Shown one piece after another: positions 11,995 to 23,322 of a stretch of 64,000 nucleotides of DNA. The DNA lies in assembly GCA_036897095.1 (NCBI GenBank), contig JAYMSP010000147.1, positions 1 to 64,000 on the forward strand. Reading direction: 5' to 3'. This DNA comes from Plantago elongata (lineage: Eukaryota; Streptophyta; Magnoliopsida; Lamiales; Plantaginaceae). Within the stretch, counting starts at the first letter, position 1, and every line of letters starts with the position of its first letter. Position numbers and translations under genes: made by a program. Below the pieces are notes generated by a model. That model was given only the letters and a program-made list of their open reading frames with translations. It was not told the origin of the DNA and searched no databases.

Positions 11995-13350
11995 TTATTT
12001 CTGTTGTTTAAACCTTTGCAAGACTTTATCCATTGTAATGTCAAATGCATCTTTCAAACCTCCCAAATCCGCACCAGATTCCGCAATCAAGAAGTTAGGC
12101 ATCAAATCAATGACCTTCTCCCTTATTCTCTTCACTTCTTCCCTGCTATACTTCTCTAGGACATGCCTGATAATCGATGTGTCGTTTCTAACCTCCTTGT
12201 TGTCTATGAAAACCGAATACGTCTCAGCTGCTAAAGGCATGTGCCACTGGTACTGATTCTCAAAGCTCCCTTTCCAGAAGAATACTGGTATTGCCCCTGC
12301 CAGCATGCAGTCGAACGTGGCTCTTCGTGTAAATCCATCCCCTTTCGGCTGCAAACAGAAATCTGAATCTAAGAAAGCTTCCATTGTTTCAGCTGCCCCA
12401 TTGTAACATGGGGTGACTGAACAGTCAACCATTAGACAGTATTTGGTTTCCTTCTTGCAGTATGTAAGCAGTACTGCTCTAAAATCATGTTTTATGTGCT
12501 TACGTGCACCTCCAACCATAGAAAAGAGTCTGGAGCGGTTTTTGGCACGAAGAACACTCTGCCAGTTTCGGATATCTGATTCATGACGAGGGTGGAACGG
12601 GTTGGGATAAGGTATACTGACTTCCAGAGGGTCCCATATGCTCCGTTCTGGTGACAATCTAAGAACATTTTCCATAAGTGGCATGTTGAGCAAACTAGTT
12701 CCCCATTCTGTATCACTGTCAGCTGTAATCCTGCGGAAATCCCATGTTAATCGGCCCAAGACAATAAAGTGATCCGATCCATTGCTTCGTTTCCAGGGAG
12801 GGTGGTTCTTGACCCAATTTAGCATCGTCACACTGTGGAAATCCATCTCTTTCGCTGTGTGGTTCGCCCACAAGTACTTCCCGACCACAACTCCCACATA
12901 GAACGGAATGTAGAAAGCAACCGCCTTATCCTGATCCAATGTTCGGCACTTATAGCCAAGCATACGGTTATGGTATATCACTTCCCCTGAGTAGAGGTCG
13001 GTCCAGTACCACGCCTCGGTGAGGTTTCGATCCATAACACTTTCCAAGCCTGTGGCGTGCAGGCCGAAACCCCCATTGGACAGCTTGTTGGAGGTATTTA
13101 GAAGATCTTTGTTGAGAACGGGTGGAAGGTCGTAAATATACACTCTTCCGAACGGGCATTCATCATCTTCTTGGTTATCATCGACTCTGGGGTCTACCGG
13201 AGCATCAAACTCACGTAGAGGAACGTGCGGTATGGACACGCGGTTGACTAAGAGGAAGAGGAAGATGAGGACATTGAGGAGGAGTATTGAGGCTAGCCAT
13301 GGGTACTGCTGAGGTGATATGTTGATCTTGAGGGACTGAAAGGTGTACAT
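11995..13350 (-). CDS. GT47 xyloglucan galactosyltransferase-like protein, copy 1
   Basis: Single-exon gene, 451 residues. It is a type II Golgi membrane enzyme: a short cytosolic tail, a signal anchor at about residues 17-39 (YPWLASILLLNVLIFLFLLV), then a lumenal exostosin-type GT47 domain starting at CPFGRVYIYDLPPVLN. Subfamily A motifs follow in order: AWYWTDLYSGEVIYHNRML, CRTLDQDKAVAFYIPFYVG, NGSDHFIVLGRLTWDFRR, PYPNPFHP, SVTPCYNG, DFCLQPKGDGFTRRATFDCM and AGAIPVFFWKGSF. Members of this MUR3/XLT2 group move galactose to xyloglucan side chains for the cell wall. Compared with the other two copies here it lacks the cysteine-bearing loop before NGGFG. It lies about 0.5 kb from the helicase stop, tail to tail. 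Which sugar position it uses cannot be told from sequence. Confidence 0.88.
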   Translation of the reverse strand: MYTFQSLKINISPQQYPWLASILLLNVLIFLFLLVNRVSIPHVPLREFDAPVDPRVDDNQEDDECPFGRVYIYDLPPVLNKDLLNTSNKLSNGGFGLHATGLESVMDRNLTEAWYWTDLYSGEVIYHNRMLGYKCRTLDQDKAVAFYIPFYVGVVVGKYLWANHTAKEMDFHSVTMLNWVKNHPPWKRSNGSDHFIVLGRLTWDFRRITADSDTEWGTSLLNMPLMENVLRLSPERSIWDPLEVSIPYPNPFHPRHESDIRNWQSVLRAKNRSRLFSMVGGARKHIKHDFRAVLLTYCKKETKYCLMVDCSVTPCYNGAAETMEAFLDSDFCLQPKGDGFTRRATFDCMLAGAIPVFFWKGSFENQYQWHMPLAAETYSVFIDNKEVRNDTSIIRHVLEKYSREEVKRIREKVIDLMPNFLIAESGADLGGLKDAFDITMDKVLQRFKQQK

Positions 13351-14741
13351 GGTTACTTAGCTTATGAATTCATCAGATAATTAAACTGATCATAGAGATT
13401 ATCTCTCAGGGATAGCCAAGGTAGTTGCTTGGTGATTTTCCAATTAGACTTTATTTTTCATTAGATTAAGACTTTTGGAATGAGTTGATTAAGAATTTTA
13501 TTCATTCAACTCAAATATTCAATTCAATATAGGTTACTTAAAAGGAAGTGAAACGTATTGTACAACCTCTGTCCGGAAACATTTCATACCTTAGTATTGA
13601 CGTGTAATTTTATACGACAAGTTAAAGTAGTAATAAAAAATGAAGAATGTAGAGAAAAGTGTATTTTTAATAGTAAAATGTATGAAGAGTGATAACTTCA
13701 TTATCAATAATGTGTGAAATTTTATAGGATGAATAAAAATGATAAATGTATAAATTTTTTCGGGATAACTGGATCCATTTGTCTTTCTTCTGATAAGCCA
13801 AACTATAAGTTTATTCTCCAATTGCTTCTTCATTAGTTGAACTTTCAAAACAATTATATTAGTACATTGATAATGACCTTGAGAAAGATGGTTTTGTTGA
13901 ATTTTACTAATATGAGTTGACTAATCAACTACCACATCTGAGATATTCATTCAAACTATTTATATCGGGCATGGTGGATCCATCTTAACCATTAAAACAA
14001 ATGTTAAATGTATTATTGTTAGTATTTTTAATTCATTAAAGTTTTTATACAATGAAAAATTATACTATCGCATAATATTGTGTTCAAGTGTTGCATTATA
14101 ATTATTACATTATTAAATTTCAAATAATATTACTTTCATGTGCTTCAAAGATAATTATTAATCTACTTCCGATTTTATCTTTTCGTATTAATTTTTTTCA
14201 GTCAACTCTTATTAATTTTAGCCTCGAATAACCCTTAACGAGAATGTTAAATATTTTATAAAATTATATTATAAAATTTTACATTTTAAACTTTCATTAT
14301 ATATTTATATTAGATCATTTATCTTTAGTTTAAGAGTAATTTGATGTTAAAATTGATAATAATTAATCTGAAAAAGTAAACGTGAAAAAATAAAGTCGGG
14401 ACCATAATAGTATGAGATAAACTGTTCCAATAAATTAAGATATTTACTTCAATTGTACTCTTTGAATGGATGAATCCGACGACCACAGACGAATCTTTAA
14501 CTAAGACCCCAACAGCTGAACACTCTTAGCACATGTAGAAACATGAGTAAGAGTATTGATCATATTATGCACATGACTAATCCAAATACTTTGAGTTGGA
14601 CTCCTCGTGCATTAAGACACGTATTCCTAATACGGAAGAAGCCAAAAAATGAATTACCTTAGAAGAATACTCAGTTCGATGAGCTGATGGTAGAAGACAA
14701 AACACTTGGTAAAACTTACTAAACTGTATTACCTGTGATGT
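13351..14741. other. intergenic region between GT47 copies 1 and 2
   Basis: AT-rich spacer containing promoter sequence for copy 1 on its left side. A MITE-like segment at about 13564-13770 has ends ACCTCTGTCCGGAAACATTTCATAC and, on the other strand, ATCCAGTTATCCCGAAAAAATTTATAC, which are loosely inverted copies. No gene is seen. Confidence 0.4.
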
Positions 14742-16247
14742 TTAGTTTACAGCATTTTGTGTTTGCTTGAACTTGTTCAAAACTCCATCCATGGCAATGT
14801 CAAAAGCATCCCTGACATTCTCTAAATCTGAATTTGTCTTGGAATACAATATTCTTGGAACAAAATCAATTATAGCCTCTCTCATTTTCTTAACTTCCTC
14901 TCTACTAAACCTCTCCAAAATCTCCCTCACAATAGATGTTCCATTTCTAACACTATTTTCATCTATAAACACTGAATACCTTGTTGCATCATTAGGCAAG
15001 TGCCACTCATACTGACCCTCAAAGCTCTCTCTCGAAAAATAAACCGGAATCGAACCGGCAACCAAGCAGCCGAATGTTGATCTTCGCGTAAACCCATCCC
15101 CTGCCGGCTGCAAGCAAAAGTTGGAGTATAGGAATGCTTCCAGGATTTCCGGAGCTCCCTCGTTGCAATGTACTACCGAACAGTCCACCACACGTGACGA
15201 CTTCGACTCTGATTCGTTCATGGAATAACTCATCAAAATTCCTCTGAAGTCGTTCGTGATTTTCTTCCGGGTTGCCCCAACGAATGAAAATAGGGCGGAA
15301 CGCTCCCTGGAACGGATAAAACCCTGCCATTCTTGAATATCGTGAATGTTCATCGGGTGGAACGTTGTTGGGTAAGGAATGCTGATCTCTAACGAATCGG
15401 ATTGGATTTTCTCCACTGATAATCGAAAAATGTTCTTCATCAAGGGCATGTTTATCAAATTTGTTCCCCAATTGTCGTTGTCGTCAGTTGATCTCCGAAA
15501 AGTCCATGGCAGACGGCCTAACATGATGAAATGATCCGACCCATTCGATTTCTTCCATTGAGGTTGATTCTTGACCCAATCAAGCATCATGGCGCCATGG
15601 AAATCACGTTCGTTCGCCGTGTGATCATATAAATATTTCCCCACAGCTAGTCCCGCATAAAATGGGATATAAAATGCGTTCGCGTCATCTTGATCCAATG
15701 TTCGGCATTTGTAGTTCAATATCCTCTCGTGGTATATAACTTCACCAATGTACATATGCGTCCAATACCAAGCCGGGGCGAGATTTTCCGGGACAATGTG
15801 GGCTAATGTCATGGCAGGGGGGCCGAACCCTCCATTTGATACGCCTTGGCAGTGTGTCCCGTATGGGTCCAAGTCTTGGCAGTTTTCGATAAGATCTTTG
15901 TTGAACATTGAAGGGAGGTTGTATACGTAGACTTTCCCAAACTCGCAGTCATTGTGTTTTTGGGGAACCGGGGTGAATATTTTTCCTAGGTACGACCCTG
16001 GTAGGAGGAACGGAAGGGGGGCGGGGACGAGGAAAAGGGTGATGATCAAGAGATGTAAGATAATGGTGAGAGTGATGCATTTGGAGGACTTGAGACGGGA
16101 CAATTTATTGGTGGTGTCGGCGGAGTGGTGATGGGTTTCGGCGGAGTATGGTGGATTGCCGGAGATTGGAAGCATAGGAAGGAACGTGTTTGAGTACTTG
16201 TGGAACGGAGTGTTGTAACTAAGATGGGCTAAGATTAGTTCGGACAA
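14742..16247 (-). CDS. GT47 xyloglucan galactosyltransferase-like protein, copy 2
   Basis: Single-exon gene of 501 residues; a second in-frame ATG at residue 25 is an alternative start. The signal anchor is CITLTIILHLLIITLFLVP (about residues 57-75), and the lumenal GT47 domain starts at CEFGKVYVYNLPSMFNKDLI. It keeps the cysteine loop (ENCQDLDPYGTHCQGVSNGG), AWYWTHMYIGEVIYHERIL, CRTLDQDDANAFYIPFYAG, NGSDHFIMLGRLPWTFRR, SVVHCNEGAPEILEAF, DFCLQP-equivalent NFCLQPAGDGFTRRSTFG and AGSIPVYFSRESF. It is a Golgi enzyme that probably galactosylates xyloglucan. It is more divergent than copies 1 and 3, for example PAGDGF for PKGDGF and FSRESF for FWKGSF near the donor-site region, so acceptor or donor preference may differ. 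Confidence 0.87.
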   Translation of the reverse strand: MSELILAHLSYNTPFHKYSNTFLPMLPISGNPPYSAETHHHSADTTNKLSRLKSSKCITLTIILHLLIITLFLVPAPLPFLLPGSYLGKIFTPVPQKHNDCEFGKVYVYNLPSMFNKDLIENCQDLDPYGTHCQGVSNGGFGPPAMTLAHIVPENLAPAWYWTHMYIGEVIYHERILNYKCRTLDQDDANAFYIPFYAGLAVGKYLYDHTANERDFHGAMMLDWVKNQPQWKKSNGSDHFIMLGRLPWTFRRSTDDNDNWGTNLINMPLMKNIFRLSVEKIQSDSLEISIPYPTTFHPMNIHDIQEWQGFIRSRERSALFSFVGATRKKITNDFRGILMSYSMNESESKSSRVVDCSVVHCNEGAPEILEAFLYSNFCLQPAGDGFTRRSTFGCLVAGSIPVYFSRESFEGQYEWHLPNDATRYSVFIDENSVRNGTSIVREILERFSREEVKKMREAIIDFVPRILYSKTNSDLENVRDAFDIAMDGVLNKFKQTQNAVN

Positions 16248-18079
16248 TCACTACTAGCTAGCTAAGATGATAAATTAGTCAATTTGTAGATCTCAACAAG
16301 GTTTCTTTTGTATTAGTTCAAGTCTCCAAGTCCGGTTAATCCGTAACATTTCACATGTTCCCATTATTATGGCATTAAAGATGTGTTAAAGTTAGTGTCT
16401 CGTGTCAGAAATTAGTATTCATTCTTTTCACTTAAGTTCAATTTAACTATAATTTATAGTTCGGTTAAATTCAATTCCATTAGTTTAGTTCGGTTTAGAT
16501 AAATTCCATTTAATTGAGTTTAATTCAGTTGAAAAGAATAGAGCCTTAATATTATATAATAATTTATCTATTACTTCCTCCGTCCTATTTAAAGTGAAAC
16601 ATTTCTCAAATACACAATTTTTATAAAAATATGTAGTATGCACTTAAGAATGAGTTTGACATAGAAAAGTACATGTGGGCACAATAATGTAAAGTTGAAA
16701 ATGAATTGTATCGTGGGGTTATTGTCAAAAGTAGAAAATTTTTCCATTATTAACAAGACGTTTAAAACGGAATATTGTTTCACTTTTTACGGGTCGGAGT
16801 GAGTATTCTATAGACTTTCATGACAAATTAAAATTAATTTTAGGTAGGATTATTCACATCGACTAGTGTTTAATGAAGTAAATAAAAGAAAGTCAAGGTA
16901 ATCTTGGAAAATTGCACATAAATTAATGGATAACATAAATATATACTAACATAAAATTCGTTAGAAGTTTTTAAGTAATTTTTTTTAAACGATGATGATA
17001 TTTTAAATTTTAATATATTAGTTGGAGGTGAAACGAATTATCAAGTGAGCTGAGTTGTGTGTTTAATGAGCACTGAACATTAGGCAAAGACAAAATTTGA
17101 TTATGTTGTTATACCAACTTTTGATTTTCTATTTCGTCTCCTTTTCACTTGTGAATTGTTGTTATACCTACTTTTGAGTCAATCTCCTCCACTGCAAGAC
17201 TACAACTTCAAATGGTATTTTGTTAGATAGCTCCATACGATTTAAAATCGATTTGTATCGGTTTGTTTATACATTAACTCATATTCATTAAAGATCTGGA
17301 TCCATGTTCTACCAGACTACCATAACTTTTAGGTCGAGTCCGATGTGGATTCGGGTTCAAATTCAAAATGGATATTAGGGTCTTGTCACTTGTGAGGTTG
17401 TGGCTCCGATCTGATTAGTACACAACATACCACTAATTAAGGATAGTACTAGCAATTCTAGTTGATATAAGCTTACTGGTAACTATAAAGTTCTATTATT
17501 ATTTTTTTTAACCGTAATTTACTAAACTGAATTAAATTGAAAGATAGTAAAATAAAATTTAATTGAACGAGTTTTCATCTAACGAGAATAAAGTTTAAGT
17601 TGTTGAATTTTGTATAAATATTTAGTAAATAAATTAGTTGGTTGGCTAAATATAATATGTAAAAATCAATCACTTATCTGAAAAATATCATAAACTTCGT
17701 AAATAAACTTATCAAATTAGCTAGTTTATCAACTATCAGTTAGAAGTTCACGATAACCGTATCGAGGTGATAATCTTATGCTAAGTGAGCTAAGTTCTAC
17801 TAAAACACAACTCATATCAGTGTGAACACTGAGCATTGAACACACATTGAACACTGTCTAGTACTCAAATCAGTGTTAACGTTCACACATGACGGTCTAG
17901 ATAGTACTAAAATCAGCAGGATCAATTATTTTTAAAGAAGACTTGAAAGTCTTTCATGACTTTAGCTCTGATCCATCAAGTATATAGTATAGTAGTATAC
18001 ACATAATGCACTACCAGCATTCTTTATAGCTACATTACATAGAAAAAAAACCTGTACAGAGCAACTAAAGGAATTAGAG
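16248..18079. other. intergenic region upstream of the NLR gene
   Basis: AT-rich spacer that holds the promoters of GT47 copy 2 and of the NLR. It contains a Stowaway-like MITE (separate entry) and, at about 16980-17050, a fragment resembling the minus-strand SINE family of this window (TTAGTTGGAGGTGAAACGAA). No gene is seen. Confidence 0.5.
16574..16803. mobile_element. Stowaway-like MITE with TA target duplication
   Basis: Left end CTTCCTCCGTCCTATTTAAAGTGAAACATTT. Right end, read on the other strand, CTCACTCCGACCCGTAAAAAGTGAAACAATATT. The imperfect inverted termini are about 30 bp, flanked by TA on both sides (16572-16573 and 16804-16805). The length of about 230 bp and CTCCCTCCGTCCC-like tips are typical of Stowaway. 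Confidence 0.75.
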
Positions 18080-21000
18080 ATGGCAACATATGCGTCTCTT
18101 GTTTCGCTTATGAACGTTCTAAACAGAATCCAACTCCCTACTTGCCCTGTTTCATTTAACCAATCCAAAATCCAATCTCTGTTATATAAAGTTAGTCACT
18201 TGGTTGAGTTTCTTGAGGCTTATTCTCACGGAATAAGCGACGATTTTGCTGCGAGAATGACTGCTGCTGCTTGTGTAGCGGAAGACACCATTGAGTGTTA
18301 TCTGGTGGATCAAATTCTTGCTGGCGACCGAGAGGTGGACCGTGCCCTATTTTGTGATCATCTGGAGAAAGCAATTGAAGATATGAATGTTCTCATCCAA
18401 GAAGCAAAAGATGTTAAGGAGAGGAACGGTGAGATTGATAAGCAGCTCGATATTGATGATATGCACGTTGATGTTGGTTCTTCGACGTTGCAGCCTGAAG
18501 CTAGTGGGGATAACAAAACGGTCGGAATGGACAAGCAGCTGATCAGTTTGATGGACAAGCTGACCTCATATCAAACCAGCCGACTTATCATCCCGGTCTT
18601 AGGGATGGCAGGCATTGGTAAGACTACTCTTGCTAGAAATGTTTATAATCATGAATGTGTCAGGAATCATTTCGAGATTCGACTGTGGGTAACAATATCG
18701 CAAAATCATTCTGTTTGGTCAATTATTTTAAACCTCTTAGGATATTTCGGGGTTCAAGGGCAGGGGCACATGTCCAATTCAGAGTTAGGAGATCAGCTGT
18801 ACTACAGCTTGTTAGATAGAAAGTATCTCATTATACTCGATGACGTTTGGAACAATGTTGCGTGGGAGGAGGTGAGGAGGTTTTTTCCAGATAATGGTAA
18901 TGGAAGTAGAATTTTGTTAACTACTAGGCTTACGAGTGTTGCGGATAGATTTGGTTCTTTTAGTACGTATTTAGTCAAGCTCCTAGATGATGATGAAAGT
19001 TGGAGTTTGCTCTCTCGTAAGATCTTTGGAAACAAAGCTTGCCCTCGTTATTTGGAGAAACTCGGAAATAAGATTGCGAAAGGTTGTAAAGGCCTTCCTC
19101 TATCAATAGTTATGATTGGGGGGCTCCTTAAGGAGTCCCCAAAGTCACAAAACTATTGGTATGATGTTGCAACAAATGTCATCTCAATCACTAATACAGA
19201 AAGCCAAAGTCATAGCTTGGGGATACTATCCTTGAGCTATAAGCACTTGCCCATCCACTTAAAGCCATGTTTTCTTTACATGGCGACTTTCATAGAGGAT
19301 GGCCGGATCAACACCACTGAACTTGTTAATCTCTGGGTCGCTGATGGATTTCTAAAACCGACCAAAGATAGAAACCAGGAGGATCTTGCCTTTGAGAATT
19401 TGCGTGACCTTATGGAGAGAAATCTCATAATTCCAGCCCCTCTTAGTTTAAGTCGTCGGAAAATAGAATATTGCAGTATGCATGATTCTTTAAGGAGGTT
19501 TTGCCTAAAAGAAGCTGAGAGGGAAATGTTTCTTTATCCAATATTCAAGGCTAAACTCAATCTCCTCCACAAATTACAGAGTGCACGTCGTTTAGTCTAT
19601 CATCCTTCGGGCCTTGAATCAGATCTTCCCTTGCCACCAATTCCACGTGCACGTTCTTTCTATTGCGATAAGTGGAGTTCACCAACCTTTTCTACTCATT
19701 GTAGCTTACTAAGAGTGTTGCGTGTTTATAGTGGTAAAAGATTGCAGATAGAAACTACGCAACTAGTTAATCTACGATACCTTGCTTGTCAAGTTGATCA
19801 GGCCACCTGTGAAAAGTTGCTATCTTCGATATCTTTATTCTGGAATCTAGAGGTCTTGATTGTTTCCGGGACTTATACGAATGTGACACTGCCATCTGTA
19901 TTTTGGGAGCTAACAAACCTCAAGTGTCTTATCTTTGCAAATATCATTTTACCTGATCCTGCGAGTGCCAAAAGATTTTGTGTCCTTGAGAATTTGCGTG
20001 TACTTAAAAATGTTAAGGACTTTGATTGTAGTGATGCGGTTCTTGACAGAATTCCAAATTTAAGGATACTAAGTTTGTACTATGGCCTGGATAATCCGGA
20101 ACTAGTGTCGCGCTCCTTCATCAATCTGGCTCGTCATGGTACAATTGAGACACTAAGATGTGAATTCACGGAGAACCAGAAGGATTCCTTGTGCGCCTTT
20201 GATATGGAGAAGCTCAAATTCTCGCCTATCCTCAGAGAACTGGAGTTATCCCAGACTAACATCCCCTGGGAAATCATGACAACCATTAGTTCACTGCCTA
20301 ATCTTGAAGTGCTCACATTAGGACCTAATGCATTTCGAGGCGAGGAGTGGAATCTAATCGAAGAAGAATTTAAGCGCTTAAAATCATTGTCAGTTTCAGG
20401 CTGCGATCTAAGGATCTGGAGCGCAGACAGTTCTCATTTCCCAAAACTTGAGCATTTGTTTGTTGAGTGTTTGAACTTGGAAGAAATCCCATTGGAGATG
20501 GAGGAAATAGCATCTCTGACACTTATAAGCCTCTATAGCTACAAGAAATCACTAGTTCTTTCAGCAGAGGAGATATTGAAGCGACGAGAAGGCGATGGCA
20601 GTGATGATCTTTTGGTGGAAGGTGTCTATATCATGGACAGAGGTTACAGTCAGGAGGAGGAGCTTCAAGAGAAGACTGAAATGCTAAAGATGCAAATGGC
20701 AAGTAACAACTTCCAAGTTCAACTCTTTGTAAGTTTCCTTGCATTCTATTATGTAAATCTTGCGAATTAAACTTTGTCTTAGAAAAAGAAAAAGCGCATA
20801 TATCACAAGGTTTTGCCTTGGGTTTTTCGTAAAGATGACTTATTTATTGCAACCAATTTTTGGTGATATTGTGGAAAAGGATCACAAAGCGGGACGTTCT
20901 CTGGATTTGGAGGAGTTTCTTTCCAACACTAAGGTAGGCAATAATAGTTATATACTTCATCACGTACTAAATACCGATGACTTCACAGATGGAGTTTCAT

Positions 21001-22764
21001 TTCCCTCCTTCCATTTCATTCATTTTGATCTCAAGCAGTAAGATTGAGAATCGAATTCGTACATACTGATTCGTTACCTGTTCTTACTTGTTCCTATATT
21101 TCATATGTCTCAGAAACGACTAGTTGATATGTGGAAACTTGATGGCATTGGTGTAAAAAACGTAAAGGTTAGTCCTCTTGCTCTTTCAAATGTATTTCTA
21201 CAATGATACCACCCAGCCTTCATGAATTTGATTTCGTAATCACCTCAAATATCTCATACATGGAGTACTCTTGATTGATGTCAGATTTAAGGTCTTACAT
21301 CTTTAGAGCTAATCACTGTAGTTCCTTGTCTCTAACTTTATTGTTGTTATTTTATGTCAAATAGAAACAAATTATTGAAGCGCGAAGATATACACAATAC
21401 AAATGCAGTACAGAGGTTGGTATAGTATTTTACTCCCAAGATTTTGTTTTACAATGTATGTTCAAATTATCCACCAAAAAAAATTGTGAAATGTTTCTGT
21501 GCAAAATCTATAGTATAATTGACAAGAAAAAGTTTCCAGGTGTTCTAGTCTAGTTCATCATGCCAGTACTCTATATAATTGGCAGGTCCAGGTTGAGCCG
21601 CCGACTCCAGGTCCAACAATCGAGCAAGCGATAACTGTGTTCACTGGACTCATTAGATCTGACAAGCCAGATACTCGCGCAGAGTGGTTGCAGCAGCCAG
21701 CAATGGAAGCGGCTGATATGGTGGATGTGATGTATAATCTGCATACCAGAGAAATACAGGTGAGAACTTCAGTTTACTCCATTCTATACTCATGAAGTCA
21801 TGATGGAACTTTTGATTACACACTAGTACTCTTCTCATATTGGCACTTGTGGCTTTCTTTCTTCGATTTTTTTCCATCTCTAGTTTGCAGAGATTCGAAA
21901 TTTGCCAGCAGTAGACGAGCACTCTAGGTTTATTGATCAGATGCCCGAGGCTCTAGATACCCGTACAGAGTGGATTGAGCAAAAATCGACTGAGATGGCT
22001 AATACACTAGAGCTTATGAAACGACTGTATACTAGAAGAATGCAGGTGAGAATATAAACTTGTAATGAATTAGTACTACTTTATCGTAGTTGGGTTCCCT
22101 CCACCACATACATACAATAGTAATTAACATGTCCGGATCATTCTTGTTTGTTCCTGCCCAGAACTTGCCAGCTATGTCGCTAGTTGTCCTGCATGTGCTA
22201 CGTGATGCAATAAGGGACGGTAGTATCGTGACATCTCCGAGGAACATACCGAGGAGAGTAGCTCATTCGATGGGTATTTCCCATGAGTTGGCTGTTACGG
22301 TACTGGGGCACATGAAAGATTTGATACCGACGTTACTCATCAAGGCAGTTGGGTTCACGGTTGGGGCAATGTTTGGTGCGATCCCCATTTTTGGTGTTGC
22401 GTATCTGTTGTACATTTATGGTTTCCTCATACCTCTTGTTCTTCTCTATCTTTCCTATTGCATTAGTCCACTCCTCGTCTCCCTTTTACCTAGTTACGGT
22501 CCATTTTCTGCTTTTCGTCTCTATGATTCTAGATTTGGTGCGATCCCCATTTTTTCCCTTGTGTATCTGTTGTATATTTATGGTCTCCTCAAACATCTTA
22601 TTCTTCTCTCTCTTTCATACAGCAAAGGTCTGCTCATTCCACACCTTCTCTACTTGTTACCTAGTTACGGTCCCTTTTCTGCTCTTAGTCTCTATATTTA
22701 TTCCAGATTTGGTCTCCACATTCCTTATCTTCTCTATGTTTTTTACAAGTTCTTCTTCGGTTAA
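18080..22764 (+). CDS. CC-NB-LRR (R1-like NLR) with putative spliced hydrophobic C-terminal extension
   Basis: The first exon (18080-20728) encodes 883 residues. A coiled-coil N-terminus with an EDVID-like motif (VAEDTIECYLVDQI) leads into an NB-ARC domain: P-loop GMAGIGKTT (about 175), kinase-2 LIILDDVW (about 250), RNBS-B GSRILLTTR, GLPLSIVMIGG, RNBS-D CFLYMATFIED and an intact MHD (about 467). Leucine-rich repeats follow to about residue 860. It should sense pathogen effectors in the cell and trigger immunity. All switch motifs are intact. A good donor (GTAAGT, 20729) joins in phase 0 to 20835-20933, 21114-21167, 21365-21415, 21586-21759, 21884-22045 and 22162-22764, every intron phase 0, adding 380 residues that end in a multi-pass-looking hydrophobic domain. 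If the donor is not used, the frame ends at 20770 (896 residues). The tail may instead be a separate gene starting at ATG 20835. The NLR identity is firm; the fusion is inference. Confidence 0.8.
22162..22764 (+). other. terminal exon encoding repeated membrane-type domain (YGPFSA repeats)
   Basis: This exon encodes 200 residues. A soluble start (NLPAMSLVVLHVLRDAIRDG) is followed by two tandem hydrophobic units of 54 and about 58 residues and a partial third. Each unit starts FGAIPIF or FGL, continues YLLYIYG, L-rich LILLSLSYS and LLYLLP(S/T)YGPFSA, and ends near YSR. The protein ends YLLYVFYKFFFG. At nucleotide level TTTGGTGCGATCCCCATTTTT recurs 162 bases apart (22372 and 22534). The composition suggests several membrane segments or an amphipathic hairpin array. 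I do not recognise the family. Confidence 0.7.
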
Positions 22765-23322
22765 TACACATGCACGCACAAGTCCCATCTTCTTCCCTGA
22801 ATCAGACACTCTCAATTGAAAGTGATAGCTAGTTCTCCCGAATCTTGAAGTCACATCGTTTCTGCTCAACACATCACTGTCAGTAATCAAGATGACCAAC
22901 CAACTGCCACGACTTGTTAGTAGAGGTGAAGATCCAAACGGTTCCTGAACGTCCCGTACAGAGATTACATTGTTTCCCCCAAATAATCAGAGCAGCTACT
23001 GGATTCACTTGAATCTTGTCAACCTCTGCATAGCTTAGGATTTCCTTGTTATTTTTTGCCAGTTGTTGGCATGTAGCCGTTGTAATTGCAGTTTCATGCT
23101 TATTTTTCCCCAGTTGCAAAGCTAACAGCTGATTATTTGGTTGCTAGCTGGTCAGTATCCTTTTTTTCAAAACAATTAGATTTTCAACTAGCTTGTTTTA
23201 GAAGTTGCGTGTTCATGTAACGAATTTTTTATTATAAAAAGTTTATGGAGATGGAAAGGTGGTTGTGGTGAACATAACATTAGTAATTTAGTAGGTATTT
23301 CTAAGGGAAAGCTTTCCAGAAA
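22765..23322 (+). other. 3' flank of the NLR gene, duplicated downstream
   Basis: The sequence after the stop (GAATCAGACACTCTCA, CGGTTCCTGAACGTC, AGAGCAGCTACTGG, GCATAGCTTAGGATTTCC) recurs in the same order after the partial copy at about 24030-24350. It therefore belongs to the duplicated unit and probably includes the 3' UTR. No gene of its own. Confidence 0.7.

Noticed and set aside
22657-23119. Minus-strand frames over the NLR 3' end
   Set aside because: Shadows of the hydrophobic plus-strand exon and its 3' flank.
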